Assembly (NCBI RefSeq): GCF_019429625.1
Contig: NZ_JAHXRW010000011.1
Span: forward strand, 1-64,000
Length of the DNA: 64,000 nucleotides
DNA from: Celeribacter sp. PS-C1
Lineage (GTDB): Bacteria; Pseudomonadota; Alphaproteobacteria; Rhodobacterales; Rhodobacteraceae
Direction: 5' to 3'
Numbering within the stretch: position 1 is the first letter of the stretch; every line of letters begins with the position of its first letter. Shown one piece after another: positions 17,047 through 26,640 of the stretch. The position numbers were made by a program, and so were the translations under genes. A model generated the notes under the pieces. The model saw only the letters and a list, made by a program, of their open reading frames with translations, did no database searches and was not told the DNA's origin.

Positions 17047-18360
17047 ATGAACATGGAAATCACCCCCAATGTGATCGCGCCCGTCCAACCACGGCGCGCC
17101 GAGGAGACGGGACTGTCACCGGTGATGATGCGCGACATCGTGTTGAAAACGATGTTCCGCACCAACCTCGAACAGGTCTCGCGCCTGTCGCAGGCCTTGG
17201 CTTTGCCGGTCTCGGTGACACAGGATCTGGTCGACAGAGCCCGCGAACAGGGCATGGTCGAAGCCACGGGGACGATGCACGCGGGCGCAGGCTCTGAGAT
17301 GGGGTTTCGCCTCTCAGATACGGGCAAGGCGCGCGCCTTGGACGCGCTCAGCCAGTCGGAATATTACGGCGCCATGCCGATCCCGCTTGAGAAATACGCC
17401 GAACAGGTCAAACGCCAATCCGTGCGCAATATGAAGGTGACGCGAGATGCTTTGCTGGGCGCGATGGGGCATTTGATCCTGCCGCCCGATCTGTTGGATC
17501 AGCTCGGGCCTGCGGTGGGCGCCGGGCGCTCGATTTTGATGTACGGCCCGCCGGGAAACGGTAAATCCTCTATCTCCAACGGCATTCGTGATGCCTTGGG
17601 CGATCTGATCTATGTGCCGCGCGCGATCGAATACAACGGCTCGGTCATTACCGTGTATGATCCGCTGATGCATGTGAAGCGCGAGGATGTGGATGACGAT
17701 CCAAATGCGCTGCGCAAGACCGCGAACCGCTTCGACCGGCGCTATGTGCGCTGTGAACGTCCCTCGGTGGTGACCGGGGGCGAACTGTCTCTCGACATGC
17801 TCGATCTGGTGTATAACCCGACCGCTCGGACCTATCAGGCGCCCTTGCAGCTCAAATCCACCGGCGGGATTTTCATCGTCGACGACCTTGGTCGCCAAGA
17901 AGAACCTCCTCAAAAACTCGTCAACCGTTGGATCGTTCCGCTCGAAGAGAGCAAGGATATTCTGGCGCTTCAATCGGGCGAAAAATTCGAAGTGCCCTTC
18001 GATACCTTGGTGATTTTCTCCACCAACTTCCATCCGAACAAAATCTTCGATACCGCCGCACTGCGCCGGATTTTCTACAAGATCAAGATCGACGGGCCGG
18101 ATCAGGCGGGTTTCCTGAAAATCTTCGCCATGGTCGCGCGCAAGAAAAAAATGCCGCTTGATGAAGCCGCGTTGGTCTATCTGTTGAAAGAGAAATACCC
18201 GACCATCGACAATGTCTACGCCAACTATCAGCCGGTCTTCCTGATCGACCAGATGATCTCGATTTGTGAATTCGAGGACATCCCCTATCAGATGACGCCC
18301 GAACTGGTGGACCGCGCCTGGGCCAACATGTTCGTCGAGGAAAGCGAATTCGCACATTGA
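17047..18360 (+). CDS. AAA+ ATPase next to the Tad locus, function unknown
   Basis: Protein of 437 residues. An N-terminal helical, winged-helix-like region (about 25-105) includes VSRLSQALALPVSVTQDLVD and GFRLSDTGKARALDAL. The ATPase core has Walker A MYGPPGNGKSS (about 165-175), Walker B GGIFIVDDLG (about 273-282), and sensor-1 VIFSTNFHP. A C-terminal helical part follows. I start at the ATG at 17047, where the AG-rich GAGAAAGAGCAG gives a ribosome site; an upstream in-frame start lacks one. It is not a TadA-type secretion ATPase and I cannot name its substrate. It is divergent from the membrane protein gene and ends at its own terminator. A MoxR- or chaperone-like role is only a guess. Confidence 0.72.
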   Translation: MNMEITPNVIAPVQPRRAEETGLSPVMMRDIVLKTMFRTNLEQVSRLSQALALPVSVTQDLVDRAREQGMVEATGTMHAGAGSEMGFRLSDTGKARALDALSQSEYYGAMPIPLEKYAEQVKRQSVRNMKVTRDALLGAMGHLILPPDLLDQLGPAVGAGRSILMYGPPGNGKSSISNGIRDALGDLIYVPRAIEYNGSVITVYDPLMHVKREDVDDDPNALRKTANRFDRRYVRCERPSVVTGGELSLDMLDLVYNPTARTYQAPLQLKSTGGIFIVDDLGRQEEPPQKLVNRWIVPLEESKDILALQSGEKFEVPFDTLVIFSTNFHPNKIFDTAALRRIFYKIKIDGPDQAGFLKIFAMVARKKKMPLDEAALVYLLKEKYPTIDNVYANYQPVFLIDQMISICEFEDIPYQMTPELVDRAWANMFVEESEFAH

Positions 18361-18383
18361 TGTCGTGCAGCGCTGAAAATCGA

Positions 18384-18411
18384 AACGCCCCGTAACCGGG
18401 GCGTTTTTTTT
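18384..18411 (+). terminator. Terminator after the AAA ATPase gene
   Basis: AACGCCCCG-TAAC-CGGGGCGTT perfect stem, then a run of Ts. The stem also works on the other strand, where the chorismate mutase-like gene ends 32 bases away. Confidence 0.9.
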
Positions 18412-18442
18412 GAGTATTTAACCCAAAGAGAAAGACGCGCAG

Positions 18443-18745
18443 TTAGGCACTCGGCCCCAACACACGTTCCTCGCGAGCGATCATGGCATCGACCATCAAG
18501 GCCCACATCTGACGCGCCAGGGCGGGCTCGAACCCGGCCTCTTCGGCGCAGGCCTCGACCTTGTCGAGCACATCCTGAACCCGCGCGTCGATCCGTGCCG
18601 GCAGGCCCTCCCCCGGCTTCAATTCCGCCGCGCGATCCACATGAGCCTGACGCAGCGCCAAAAGCGCCATGAGGTCGCGGTCGATCTGGTCAATCTGAAC
18701 CCGCAGATCGGTCATCGTGGCAATCTCTTTAGGCGATTTGAGCAT
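18443..18745 (-). CDS. Chorismate mutase-like protein (AroQ type II fold)
   Basis: All-helical protein of 100 residues resembling monofunctional chorismate mutase or isochorismate pyruvate-lyase. The first helix LRVQIDQIDRDLMALLALRQ carries the expected IDxID/R pattern, followed by VDRAAELKP with the active-site Lys/Arg region, and a closing helix WALMVDAMIAREERVLG. It would turn chorismate into prephenate for Phe/Tyr synthesis; tyrA and hisC lie far away at 60857-62879. The choice between mutase and lyase cannot be made by eye. Confidence 0.82.
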   Translation of the reverse strand: MLKSPKEIATMTDLRVQIDQIDRDLMALLALRQAHVDRAAELKPGEGLPARIDARVQDVLDKVEACAEEAGFEPALARQMWALMVDAMIAREERVLGPSA

Positions 18746-18830
18746 GTGGGCAGTCCTTTTTCTTGGGCTTTAACACGACAGAGCCACTCCGAAAAGACAC
18801 AGCCGTAGTGAAGGGAAGGAAGCGCAAACG

Positions 18831-18861
18831 AAAACCGCGCCTCAGTGAGAGACGCGGTTTT
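18831..18861 (-). terminator. Terminator after ftsH
   Basis: Read on the minus strand: AAAACCGCGTCT / AGGCGCGGTTTT with loop CTCACTG, ending in TTTTCG. It lies 18 bases after the ftsH stop. It is almost the same element as the one after the pilin genes (4397-4430). Confidence 0.82.
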
Positions 18862-18878
18862 GTCCATTTTCAGATCGT

Positions 18879-20798
18879 TCAGGAGCTGGGCTCAGGTTCC
18901 AAGCCACCATCGCTTTTCGGCTTTTTCTTGGTCTTCGGAATCGCCGTGACCGACGGCATATCCTCGTCCTTGCCGGATGCGCCCCCGTCCCCGTCTTCGC
19001 CGGGTTGCGGCGGATCGCCCGCGATCACACGTTTGATCTCGTCACCGGTCAAGGTTTCATATTCCAGAAGCCCCAAAGCCAGACGTTCGAATTCCTCGGC
19101 ATTCTCGGAAATGATCCGGTAGGCCTCCGCATAGCCTTCGTCGATGAAGCGTTTCACTTCTTCTTCGATCAATTCCTTGGTGTGGGCCGAGACGGAGAAG
19201 CCCGCGGTGTTGCCGGAATAGCCCTCGGCGGCCTCAGCGTAGTCGACGTTGCCAACCTTGTCCGACATGCCGTAGCGCATCACCATCGCGCGTGCCAATT
19301 GCGAGGCCTGCTGGATGTCGCCGACCGGGCCAGAGGACACTTCCTCTTCGCCGTATTTGAAAATCTCGGCAGCTTTACCAGCCATGGTCATGGCGATGCG
19401 CTGACGCGCCTCATCCTTGAACATCTGCAGCTTGTCCATCTCTGGCAGGCTCATCACCATGCCCAGAGCGCCACCGCGCGGGATGATCGTCGCTTTATAA
19501 ACAGGGTCGCATTTCGGCAGTTTCAGACCCACGATGGCGTGGCCCGCCTCGTGATAGGCAGTCTTTTCCTTTTGCTCGTCGGTCAGGACCATGGAGCGGC
19601 GCTCGGCCCCCATCATGACCTTGTCTTTTGCCTGTTCGAAATCGTCCATCGTCACCTGACGACGCCCGATCCGTGCGGCCATCAAGGCGGCTTCGTTCAC
19701 GAGGTTCGCGAGATCAGCGCCAGAGAAGCCCGGCGTACCGCGCGCGATCACGCGCAGGTCGACGTTCGGGCCCAGCGGCACTTTGCGCGCGTGGACGTTG
19801 AGAATTTTCTCGCGGCCTTTGATGTCCGGGTTCGGCACGGTAACCTGACGGTCGAAACGGCCCGGACGCAGAAGCGCGGGGTCCAACACGTCACGACGGT
19901 TGGTCGCGGCCACAATGATGATGCCTTCGTTGGCTTCAAAACCGTCCATCTCAACGAGCAGCTGGTTGAGCGTCTGTTCGCGCTCGTCATTGCCGCCGCC
20001 GTAACCCGCACCACGGGCACGACCCACGGCGTCGATCTCGTCGATGAACAGGATACAGGGCGCGTTCTTTTTCGCCTGCTCGAACATGTCGCGAACACGC
20101 GACGCACCGACACCCACGAACATCTCGACGAAATCAGAGCCGGAAATGGTGAAGAACGGCACGCCCGCCTCGCCCGCAATCGCCCGCGCCAAAAGCGTTT
20201 TACCGGTGCCCGGAGGACCGACCAGCAAAGCGCCTTTCGGGATTTTGCCGCCAAGGGCCGAGAACTTCTGCGGGTTGCGCAGGAATTCGACGATCTCTTC
20301 GAGCTCTTCCTTGGCCTCGTCGATACCGGCGACATCGTCAAAGGTCACGCGGCCTTGTTTTTCGGTCAAAAGTTTCGCACGCGATTTGCCAAAGCCCATC
20401 GCACCGCCTTTGCCGCCGCCCTGCATGCGGTTCATGAAATAAATCCAGACACCGATGATCAGGAAGATCGGCAGGAAGGACAGAACGAACGGCATGATGC
20501 CGCTTTCTTCCTGCGGCTCGCCTTTGACTTGCACGCCCTCTTCCAAAAGCTGGGACACGAGACTGTCGTCACCCGGGTTGATCGTGTATTTGCGCCGGTT
20601 GTCTGCACCGGTGAAATACACCCGCTCACCGTCGATATCGACGGAGGTGACGGTGCCGTCATCCACCTTCGACATGAATTCGGAATAGGGTACGACTTCC
20701 GACGACATGGTGTTCTGACTGCCGCCCAGCACCTGAAACAGGGCCAGAACGAGCATCAAAAGCACGAGCCAGAAGGCGAGATTACGTGCGTTGCCCAA
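18879..20798 (-). CDS. ftsH: ATP-dependent zinc metalloprotease FtsH
   Basis: Membrane-anchored AAA+ protease of 639 residues that degrades damaged membrane proteins and regulators. Two N-terminal membrane segments (about 7-24 and 102-121) flank the periplasmic domain. Walker A GPPGTGKT (about 193), Walker [14 protein letters not shown], and the SRH with [11 protein letters not shown] are clear; the zinc site is HEAGHA (about 414). I choose the TTG at 20798 as start: it gives the usual [11 protein letters not shown]-terminus and has GAGGAG six bases upstream. An ATG at 20846 would add 16 residues not seen in the family. It lies 92 bases after tilS. Confidence 0.96.
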   Translation of the reverse strand: MGNARNLAFWLVLLMLVLALFQVLGGSQNTMSSEVVPYSEFMSKVDDGTVTSVDIDGERVYFTGADNRRKYTINPGDDSLVSQLLEEGVQVKGEPQEESGIMPFVLSFLPIFLIIGVWIYFMNRMQGGGKGGAMGFGKSRAKLLTEKQGRVTFDDVAGIDEAKEELEEIVEFLRNPQKFSALGGKIPKGALLVGPPGTGKTLLARAIAGEAGVPFFTISGSDFVEMFVGVGASRVRDMFEQAKKNAPCILFIDEIDAVGRARGAGYGGGNDEREQTLNQLLVEMDGFEANEGIIIVAATNRRDVLDPALLRPGRFDRQVTVPNPDIKGREKILNVHARKVPLGPNVDLRVIARGTPGFSGADLANLVNEAALMAARIGRRQVTMDDFEQAKDKVMMGAERRSMVLTDEQKEKTAYHEAGHAIVGLKLPKCDPVYKATIIPRGGALGMVMSLPEMDKLQMFKDEARQRIAMTMAGKAAEIFKYGEEEVSSGPVGDIQQASQLARAMVMRYGMSDKVGNVDYAEAAEGYSGNTAGFSVSAHTKELIEEEVKRFIDEGYAEAYRIISENAEEFERLALGLLEYETLTGDEIKRVIAGDPPQPGEDGDGGASGKDEDMPSVTAIPKTKKKPKSDGGLEPEPSS

Positions 20799-20866
20799 GG
20801 GGATCTCCTCGAAATAATCTGGGGTCGCACCCATGAAGCATACCACGGGCGCGAAGCTTACCCCTT

Positions 20867-20894
20867 AAAATAGGCATCCACGCCCCAAGTTCAA
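20867..20894 (-). promoter_or_regulatory. Candidate ftsH promoter overlapping the tilS stop
   Basis: TTGAAC, 16-base spacer, TATTTT on the minus strand. The -35 box includes the TGA stop of tilS. Predicted start near 20860 leaves a leader of about 60 bases before the TTG start of ftsH. Confidence 0.45.
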
Positions 20895-22150
20895 TGCGAT
20901 AAAAGCGATGTATAGAAACCAGCTTTCGGGTGGATTAACCGCGCGTGGGCCACACCATGGCCCGCAAGAGGTGCCGAGATCAGCGTATTGCCGTCAAAGA
21001 CCGCAGGAGACGCCGCCAATGTTTCGCGCGGCGGCGCGTCAGCGGGGCGTTCGCCAAGTTGTAATAACCCGTCTTCGCCCAAGGCGCGAATGATGAACTC
21101 TTTGTTATCAACACCTTCGATGATCCAGCGCCCGTCCCAAACGCCCCCCCGCAGCGCCACGGCACCCGCAACAGCGGCATGCTCACGAGTCAGGCGAAAG
21201 CTCTCTTTACCACCCAAAAGACGCACACCATGAAGCGTCGCATCGCGTCCGCGCATCATGGCGGAGAGAAATTCCTGAAGCTTCATCCCCCTCGGGCCAT
21301 AATCCGCCGAGGCAATCCACCGCAGGGCGGCGGCAACAAGGCGGCGATTCACTTCGGGCGAGCCTTCGGCGAAACGGCGGCGGTCGATGATCAGATCGCC
21401 ATGTTCTTCGCGCACGCATTCGAGCGCGTGATCATGCGTGGCGAAATCCAGAGCCGAACGCACCTGGCCCAGATGATCCATCACCCGACCCACCACATGC
21501 ACATCGATGCCCAGTTTCGTGAGTTCCTCCATCGCACGGCGTGCTTTGACGCGATCGAACGCCTCATCGTCATTCGACGGGTCGTCGATCCAGGGCTCGC
21601 GCAGCTCACGCAGATATTGCCGCAACTCGAAGCGTTCCTGCATCAACAGGGGCCGCACCCAAGTGATGCCATCAGAGATCCGCCGCCGCTGCATCCCGGT
21701 CAACCCGTCGATGCCGGAGGCCCGCGCCAGACGCATGAAAAATGTCTCTGCCTGATCGTCGGCGGTATGCGCCAGCGCGATGGTGGAAATGCCGCGCGGC
21801 TTGGCCCATTCGGCCATCAAGCGATAGCGCGCCCGTCGCGCGGCATCCTGTAGATTTCCCGCACCATTGTAGCCGGACCAGTTCAGCGTGGTGTGTTTGA
21901 CCTTGAGCCGCTCGGACACCTCGGCGACAAATTGCGCCTCATGCGCGGCCTCGGGGCGCAGCCCGTGGTTGACGGTGACGGCCTCAAGCTTGATCCGCTC
22001 TTCCGCCGCCCATTCCGCCATCAGATGCAAAAGCGCCAGACTGTCGCCACCGCCCGAGACGGCAACGGCCAGATGGTCGGGTTTGTCGAAAGAAAACGCG
22101 CTGGCCACGAAATGCCGCAGCATCGCCCGGTTCGCCGCTTTTTCTTCCAT
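20891..22150 (-). CDS. tilS: tRNA(Ile)-lysidine synthetase
   Basis: N-type PP-loop ATPase of 419 residues that converts the wobble cytidine of tRNA-Ile2 to lysidine. The PP-loop is AVSGGGDSLALLHLMAEW near residues 28-45, followed by VNHGLRPEAAHEAQFV, ALAHTADDQAETFFMRLARA and IDGLTGMQRRR, all typical. The C-terminal half is more variable. I start at the Met of MEEKAANRAMLRHF (22150); upstream open frame runs into cpoB. It begins 10 bases after the cpoB stop, so it is probably cotranscribed with tol-pal. Confidence 0.93.
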   Translation of the reverse strand: MEEKAANRAMLRHFVASAFSFDKPDHLAVAVSGGGDSLALLHLMAEWAAEERIKLEAVTVNHGLRPEAAHEAQFVAEVSERLKVKHTTLNWSGYNGAGNLQDAARRARYRLMAEWAKPRGISTIALAHTADDQAETFFMRLARASGIDGLTGMQRRRISDGITWVRPLLMQERFELRQYLRELREPWIDDPSNDDEAFDRVKARRAMEELTKLGIDVHVVGRVMDHLGQVRSALDFATHDHALECVREEHGDLIIDRRRFAEGSPEVNRRLVAAALRWIASADYGPRGMKLQEFLSAMMRGRDATLHGVRLLGGKESFRLTREHAAVAGAVALRGGVWDGRWIIEGVDNKEFIIRALGEDGLLQLGERPADAPPRETLAASPAVFDGNTLISAPLAGHGVAHARLIHPKAGFYTSLLSH

Positions 22151-22160
22151 ATTCAGACCT

Positions 22161-22997
22161 TTACAGTGAGCACCCGCGCAGAGACGCGTCGGTCTGGGCC
22201 TGAATTGCCGCTTGAGAACCCGGGAAACGCGCGATGACTTCGCCGAACATGACACAGCCTTTGTCGGTCTGGCCCAAATCGCTCAAAGCGCCCGCCAGAC
22301 GCAGCAAGGCATCCGGTGCCCGGTCGCCTTCGGGGCTCCCGGAGAAGCTGTCGAGATAGGCGCGCGCTGCATCCGCCGTTTGGCCCGAGGCCGACAGGGC
22401 CTCTCCGCGCATGAAATGCGCCTCGCCGGTCAAATATCCGCCGGTGTAGGTCTGGGCAAAATTCGCGAAAGCGTTGGCGGCTTCGGGGTATTTCCCGTTG
22501 GTATAAAGCGCCATAGCCGCATCGAAATCGCTTTGCTCGGACAATGCGAGATCACCCCCGCCATCCATCGGCGGCTCGATCCCCGGAGACGGCACGACCA
22601 CATCTGTCGCGCCCGCCTCGCCCCCAATGGGTTTCAGCGGCGGCAGGTTGCCAATGTCACAGCCCGCTTCCAACTCGCAGAGCCGGAAGTTCAGGTCGTC
22701 CAATTGGTTCGTGCCATCGCTCACAACGCGGTCGATGCGGAATTCCAATGCCTCGATCTTGGCCGTCAGATTGGCCAATGCCGCTTCCATCAAATCAACC
22801 CGCTCCAGCGTCCCCGCCCCCGCAAACTGCGTGTTGGGCGCGCCGGTGGTGGAAAGCTCACGCTTCAGCGTGTTGATCTCGACGGAAAGCACAGCGGCTT
22901 CCTGACGAATATCGGCCAGCGTCTGCGCGTCCTGCGCAATGATCGGGGTGCCGAGCGTTAGGGCGCTCAGCGTGGCGGAGAGGAGGAGGGCTTTCAT
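22161..22997 (-). CDS. cpoB: Tol-Pal system protein CpoB/YbgF
   Basis: Periplasmic coordinator of peptidoglycan synthesis and outer-membrane constriction, 278 residues. Signal peptide to about residue 21 (TPIIAQD). A coiled-coil region follows (LADIRQEAAVLSVEINTLKR and LEFRIDRVVSDGTNQLDDL). The C-terminal TPR domain (about 155-275) has FDAAMALYTNGKYPEAANAF, GYLTGEAHFMRGEALSASG and APDALLRLAGALSDLGQTDK. Gene order tolQRAB-pal-cpoB is conserved. It starts 12 bases after pal. Confidence 0.94.
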   Translation of the reverse strand: MKALLLSATLSALTLGTPIIAQDAQTLADIRQEAAVLSVEINTLKRELSTTGAPNTQFAGAGTLERVDLMEAALANLTAKIEALEFRIDRVVSDGTNQLDDLNFRLCELEAGCDIGNLPPLKPIGGEAGATDVVVPSPGIEPPMDGGGDLALSEQSDFDAAMALYTNGKYPEAANAFANFAQTYTGGYLTGEAHFMRGEALSASGQTADAARAYLDSFSGSPEGDRAPDALLRLAGALSDLGQTDKGCVMFGEVIARFPGSQAAIQAQTDASLRGCSL

Positions 22998-23009
22998 CGT
23001 GACCGGTCC

Positions 23010-23543
23010 TTACATGCCCGCGCCAGCGGCCAGCACCGTCACCGCACGGCGGTTCTGGCTATAGCAAGACTCGTCGGAACAGATCGCGAGCGGACGTTCC
23101 TTGCCATAAGGAATGGTCTTGAGACGCGACGGGTTCACACCCTGGTTGATCAGATATTCCTGCACGGACGCTGCACGACGGGCGGAGAGCGCAAAGTTGT
23201 AATCGCGTGTGCCTTGCTCATCCGCGTGACCTTCGATGATCGCGGTATAGGCCGGGTTCATCGACAGCCAGTTGGCCTGACCGGCCAGCACGGTGCGCGC
23301 CTCATCAGAAAGCGTGGATTGATCCACCGCGAACAACACGCGGTCGCCGATGGTCTGGTTGAAATACGCAACCGAGGTCGGATCAGAAACCGAGCCCGCC
23401 AGCGCGCCATTGGCACCAGCGCCGCCAGCCCCATTCGCACCGCCACCTGCGCCGAACCGGCCGGGGTTGGTACAGGCCGACAGGCCCAGAGCTGCAATCA
23501 AAAGGACGGCACGCGAGGTGCGGGAAGTGAGAATATTGGACAT
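23010..23543 (-). CDS. pal: Peptidoglycan-associated lipoprotein Pal
   Basis: Outer-membrane lipoprotein of 177 residues that binds peptidoglycan and TolB. Lipobox LSAC (Cys 24). A Gly/Ala/Asn-rich linker (about 31-50) precedes the OmpA-type domain: DRVLFAVDQSTLSDEA, AIIEGHADEQGTRDYNFALS, RRAASVQEYLINQGV and QNRRAVTVL. Short Cys pair near residues 155-161 (CSDESC) as in many Pal proteins. A GC-rich hairpin separates it from tolB. Confidence 0.96.
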   Translation of the reverse strand: MSNILTSRTSRAVLLIAALGLSACTNPGRFGAGGGANGAGGAGANGALAGSVSDPTSVAYFNQTIGDRVLFAVDQSTLSDEARTVLAGQANWLSMNPAYTAIIEGHADEQGTRDYNFALSARRAASVQEYLINQGVNPSRLKTIPYGKERPLAICSDESCYSQNRRAVTVLAAGAGM

Positions 23544-23594
23544 GAGGATCTTCCTTTGCGGAAACTCGAAACTGCTCTTCGGTTGGACTATAAC

Positions 23595-23619
23595 ACCCTC
23601 CCCGCAACTTGGGGAGGGT
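23595..23619 (-). terminator. GC-rich hairpin between tolB and pal
   Basis: Perfect 9-base stem ACCCTCCCC/GGGGAGGGT with a 7-base loop, with no T-run on the minus strand. It lies between the tolB stop and pal start, so it is better read as an mRNA processing or attenuation hairpin than a full terminator. Confidence 0.5.
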
Positions 23620-23640
23620 CGCTTATTTATTTCAACGAGG

Positions 23641-24975
23641 TCATTTCAAAAGCGGCGACCAGGCCGCATCAGAGGCACCCGCATTGGTCGGCACGCGCTT
23701 GAGATTGCGGCCAGAAATATCCACTGTGTAAAGCGCGCTGGCGCCTGACGCCCCTTGGCTTTCACGGGTGAACATGATCACACGACCGTTGGGCGCCCAG
23801 CTCGGACCTTCATCAAGGAAAGACGCGGTCAACAGACGCTCCTCGGAGCCATCCGTGCGCATCACGCCGATGTGGAAGCGACCTTGGTTTTGCTTGGTGA
23901 AGGCGATCAGATCTCCCCGCGGCGACCAGACCGGAGTGCCATAACGCCCCTTGCCCGCCGAAATACGCCGCGCTTCGCCGCCATTTGCGGGCATGATGTA
24001 AAGCTGCTGCGTGCCGGAGCGGTCGGATTCAAAGACGATCTGCGAGCCGTCGGGCGAGAAAGACGGCGCAGTCTCGATCGCCGGCGTATTGGTCAGACGC
24101 ACGTTCTGCCCCGTCGCAATGTCCATGCGATAAAGATCGGTGTTGGTGCCAGTCGACATGGAGTAGACGATGGACTGGCCATCCGGCGAGAAGCGCGGCG
24201 CAAAGGTCACAGCTTCGGCAGGCACTGGCAGACGCGTGCGCGTCACCGTACCCACATCGAGCATCATGATCTGCGGCGTGCCGTTTTCATAAGATGTGTA
24301 GAGCACCCGGTCGCCGGTCGGCGAGAACCGCGGCGCGAACACGATGAAATTGTCGTCGGTGAGATACTGAAGCCCCGCCCCGTCGTAATCCATCACACCG
24401 AGACGTTTCAGACGGTCGTTCTTCGGCCCGGTCTCGGACACAAACACCACACGGCTGTCGAAATAGCCACCTTCGCCGGTGATCCGGGAATAGACAACAT
24501 CGGCCACCTTGTGCGCGATCCGGCGCCAGCTGGTGGTCGAACCGCCCAGTTGCAGACCCGATCCCAAAGGCGCTTCAGCATAGATGTCGAAGACACGGAA
24601 CTTCACCGAAAGGTTGCCCGAGGCATCCATGCCGACAGCACCCGTCACGAGGCCCTGCGCGTTGATCGCCCTCCAATCCGCATAGGACACGGGCGCGCTG
24701 AAATTGGTGACCTGCGAGATATGCGCCGAGGCAGGGATCTCACGGAACAACCCGGTGCCAACCAGATCGGCGGCGATCACTTGGGAGATTTGTTGTGCGT
24801 ATTCTGCGGCTTGTGGCGTCTCGGCGATGAAATCCGGCAGCGCGAGCGGCAGGGGCTCGATCACACCACGGGTAATGTCGAGCTTCAGGGGACCTGGGTC
24901 CTGTGCCTGCATCGGCGCAGCTCCGAAAGAGAGTGCGCAGGCAAAAGCACAGGCAAGTGTCGTCAGGCGTTTCAT
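23641..24975 (-). CDS. tolB: Tol-Pal system beta-propeller protein TolB
   Basis: Periplasmic protein of 444 residues with a six-bladed propeller that links TolA and Pal. Signal peptide ends near APMQAQD. The N-terminal domain begins [22 protein letters not shown]40-like propeller repeats: [80 protein letters not shown]. The start at 24975 overlaps the tolA stop (ATGA), so the two are translationally coupled; longer upstream open frame belongs to tolA in another frame. Confidence 0.96.
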   Translation of the reverse strand: MKRLTTLACAFACALSFGAAPMQAQDPGPLKLDITRGVIEPLPLALPDFIAETPQAAEYAQQISQVIAADLVGTGLFREIPASAHISQVTNFSAPVSYADWRAINAQGLVTGAVGMDASGNLSVKFRVFDIYAEAPLGSGLQLGGSTTSWRRIAHKVADVVYSRITGEGGYFDSRVVFVSETGPKNDRLKRLGVMDYDGAGLQYLTDDNFIVFAPRFSPTGDRVLYTSYENGTPQIMMLDVGTVTRTRLPVPAEAVTFAPRFSPDGQSIVYSMSTGTNTDLYRMDIATGQNVRLTNTPAIETAPSFSPDGSQIVFESDRSGTQQLYIMPANGGEARRISAGKGRYGTPVWSPRGDLIAFTKQNQGRFHIGVMRTDGSEERLLTASFLDEGPSWAPNGRVIMFTRESQGASGASALYTVDISGRNLKRVPTNAGASDAAWSPLLK

Positions 24976-26144
24976 TTGTACCTCATCTGTTCGGGATCGA
25001 ACGTCATTTCGATATTGCGCCAATGCGCGTATTTTTCCACCGGCAACGGAAAACCGCTTGCTCCACAGCGGATTATCGCCCGTCGGGCCACTTCGAACGC
25101 GGCTGTCGCGCCCGCCTCCGAGCCGCCCGAATGGGACAAGAGCTTGATGGAGCCGTTCTGCGGCGTGCCATCTTCGTTCATCTGGACACCGACGGTGATC
25201 ACGGTGCGCATCGCCTCCGTAGACATGGCGCCGACGTTCCAACATTGCGACACAGCCACACGCATGCCTTCGCGTTCGCCAGAGGTGAGCGGCGGACCAG
25301 CCGGGCGTTCGGGCGCGGCAGGCGTGGCGCTTTCGGCGGCCAAAGCGGCAGCTGCCGCAGCGGCGGCTTCGGCCACAGCATCGGAATTGTCCTGCCGTGC
25401 CTGTTGCGGCTGCTCTTGCGGCTGTTGTTGCGGTTGCGGTTCCGGCTCTCGCGCAGCTTCAGCCGCCTGAGCGGCCAGATTCGCCGGACGCGATTTCGGG
25501 CGCGGCGACGAGGTCATACCCGATGGTCTTTCGGCCTCCGTCACGATCTCCGTCGTGGTTTCCTGCGGGGCTGCCTCTTCAACCGGCTCCTCGACCACCT
25601 CGGGGCTTTCGCTGTCTTCAGACGCGGCTTCAACCGGTGCTTGGGAAATCTCCGGCTGCGGCTCGGGCGCGGTCACGACCTGATCGGAAATGCGCGGCAC
25701 CGGACGCGGTGTCGGGCGCTGATCCGGTATATCGGGCAAATTCGCGCCGGGGTCTTCGAGAGAAATCTCCGGCTCGGCCTGCGGCGTGGGCGGGGTCGGC
25801 GTCACCTCGACGGGTGGCGTCACACTGGTTTGCGGTTCCGGCGGTGCGTCGGGCACATCCGGCGGCGGCGTCACGGGTGGCGTGCTTTCGGGCGAGGCCT
25901 CTTGGGTCGGGCGCACGTCAGGCGCGGCCTCGGTTTGGGGTGCCTGCAATTGCTGCGCCTCTTCGAAATTCTCGGGCGCCGTGCTGCGCTCGACCATGGC
26001 GGCGAATTCGGCCTCAGAGATCAGCGCGACCTCTTGCACGGACACGTCCTCCGGTCTCTCGGGGCGCAAGAACAGCCCCCCGAAAAGCATATAGGCGATT
26101 AGGCCAAGATGGCCCGCCCCAGAGATATATTGGCCCGCGTTCAC
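24972..26144 (-). CDS. tolA: TolA-like envelope-spanning protein
   Basis: Protein of 390 residues that connects the inner-membrane TolQR motor with Pal/TolB. One N-terminal membrane segment (about 8-28, [20 protein letters not shown]). A long Pro/Glu/Ala/Thr-rich middle (about 40-270) with a poly-Gln/Pro patch and an Ala-rich helix. The C-terminal domain (about 285-390) carries the TonB/TolA-like [12 protein letters not shown] and [19 protein letters not shown]. Low-complexity middle is normal for TolA. Position between tolR and tolB settles the call. Confidence 0.9.
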   Translation of the reverse strand: MNAGQYISGAGHLGLIAYMLFGGLFLRPERPEDVSVQEVALISEAEFAAMVERSTAPENFEEAQQLQAPQTEAAPDVRPTQEASPESTPPVTPPPDVPDAPPEPQTSVTPPVEVTPTPPTPQAEPEISLEDPGANLPDIPDQRPTPRPVPRISDQVVTAPEPQPEISQAPVEAASEDSESPEVVEEPVEEAAPQETTTEIVTEAERPSGMTSSPRPKSRPANLAAQAAEAAREPEPQPQQQPQEQPQQARQDNSDAVAEAAAAAAAALAAESATPAAPERPAGPPLTSGEREGMRVAVSQCWNVGAMSTEAMRTVITVGVQMNEDGTPQNGSIKLLSHSGGSEAGATAAFEVARRAIIRCGASGFPLPVEKYAHWRNIEMTFDPEQMRYK

Positions 26145-26168
26145 GCCGACTGTTCCCTAGTTTCCAGT

Positions 26169-26639
26169 TTAGTTTCCGGAGCCGTCAAGGCGGGGTCCGC
26201 CCTGTTCGGTCACGAGGCCGATCGAGCGGAACCCGCCCGCATTGAGCGCGCCCATGACCTGAGCGACACGCTCATAGGGCACCGATCCGTCGGCGCGCAG
26301 GAAGATTTTGTCATCGTTGCGCTCAGCAGCGATGGCCTGAAGCTTGGTCACCAGATCACCCTCGGGAGTCTCGTTTTCCATCAAGAGCACCTGCCCATCG
26401 GCGGTGAGCGTGATGGTGAGTGGCTCCTGTTCCTCTTGCGGCAAAGCGGTCGCCGCAGTTTCCGGCAGTTCCACCGGCACGCCGACGGTCATCATGGGGG
26501 CTGCCACCATGAAGATAATCAAAAGCACGAGCATCACGTCGACGAAAGGCGTGACGTTGATCTCGCTCATCGCTGCGGGGCGACGGCGACGTCCGCGACG
26601 CCCGCCTCCGCCCGATTTCTGTACCACACCCGCGCCCAT
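26169..26639 (-). CDS. tolR: ExbD/TolR family protein
   Basis: Inner-membrane stator protein of 156 residues. A Gly/Arg-rich N-terminus (GGGGRRGRRRRPAAM) precedes the signature SEINVTPFVDVMLVLLIIFM, with the proton-carrying Asp in the membrane helix. The periplasmic domain has PLTITLTADGQVLLMENE and IFLRADGSVPYERVAQVMG. The start at 26639 is one base from the tolQ stop; the open frame upstream lies inside tolQ. Confidence 0.95.
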   Translation of the reverse strand: MGAGVVQKSGGGGRRGRRRRPAAMSEINVTPFVDVMLVLLIIFMVAAPMMTVGVPVELPETAATALPQEEQEPLTITLTADGQVLLMENETPEGDLVTKLQAIAAERNDDKIFLRADGSVPYERVAQVMGALNAGGFRSIGLVTEQGGPRLDGSGN

Positions 26640-26640
26640 C

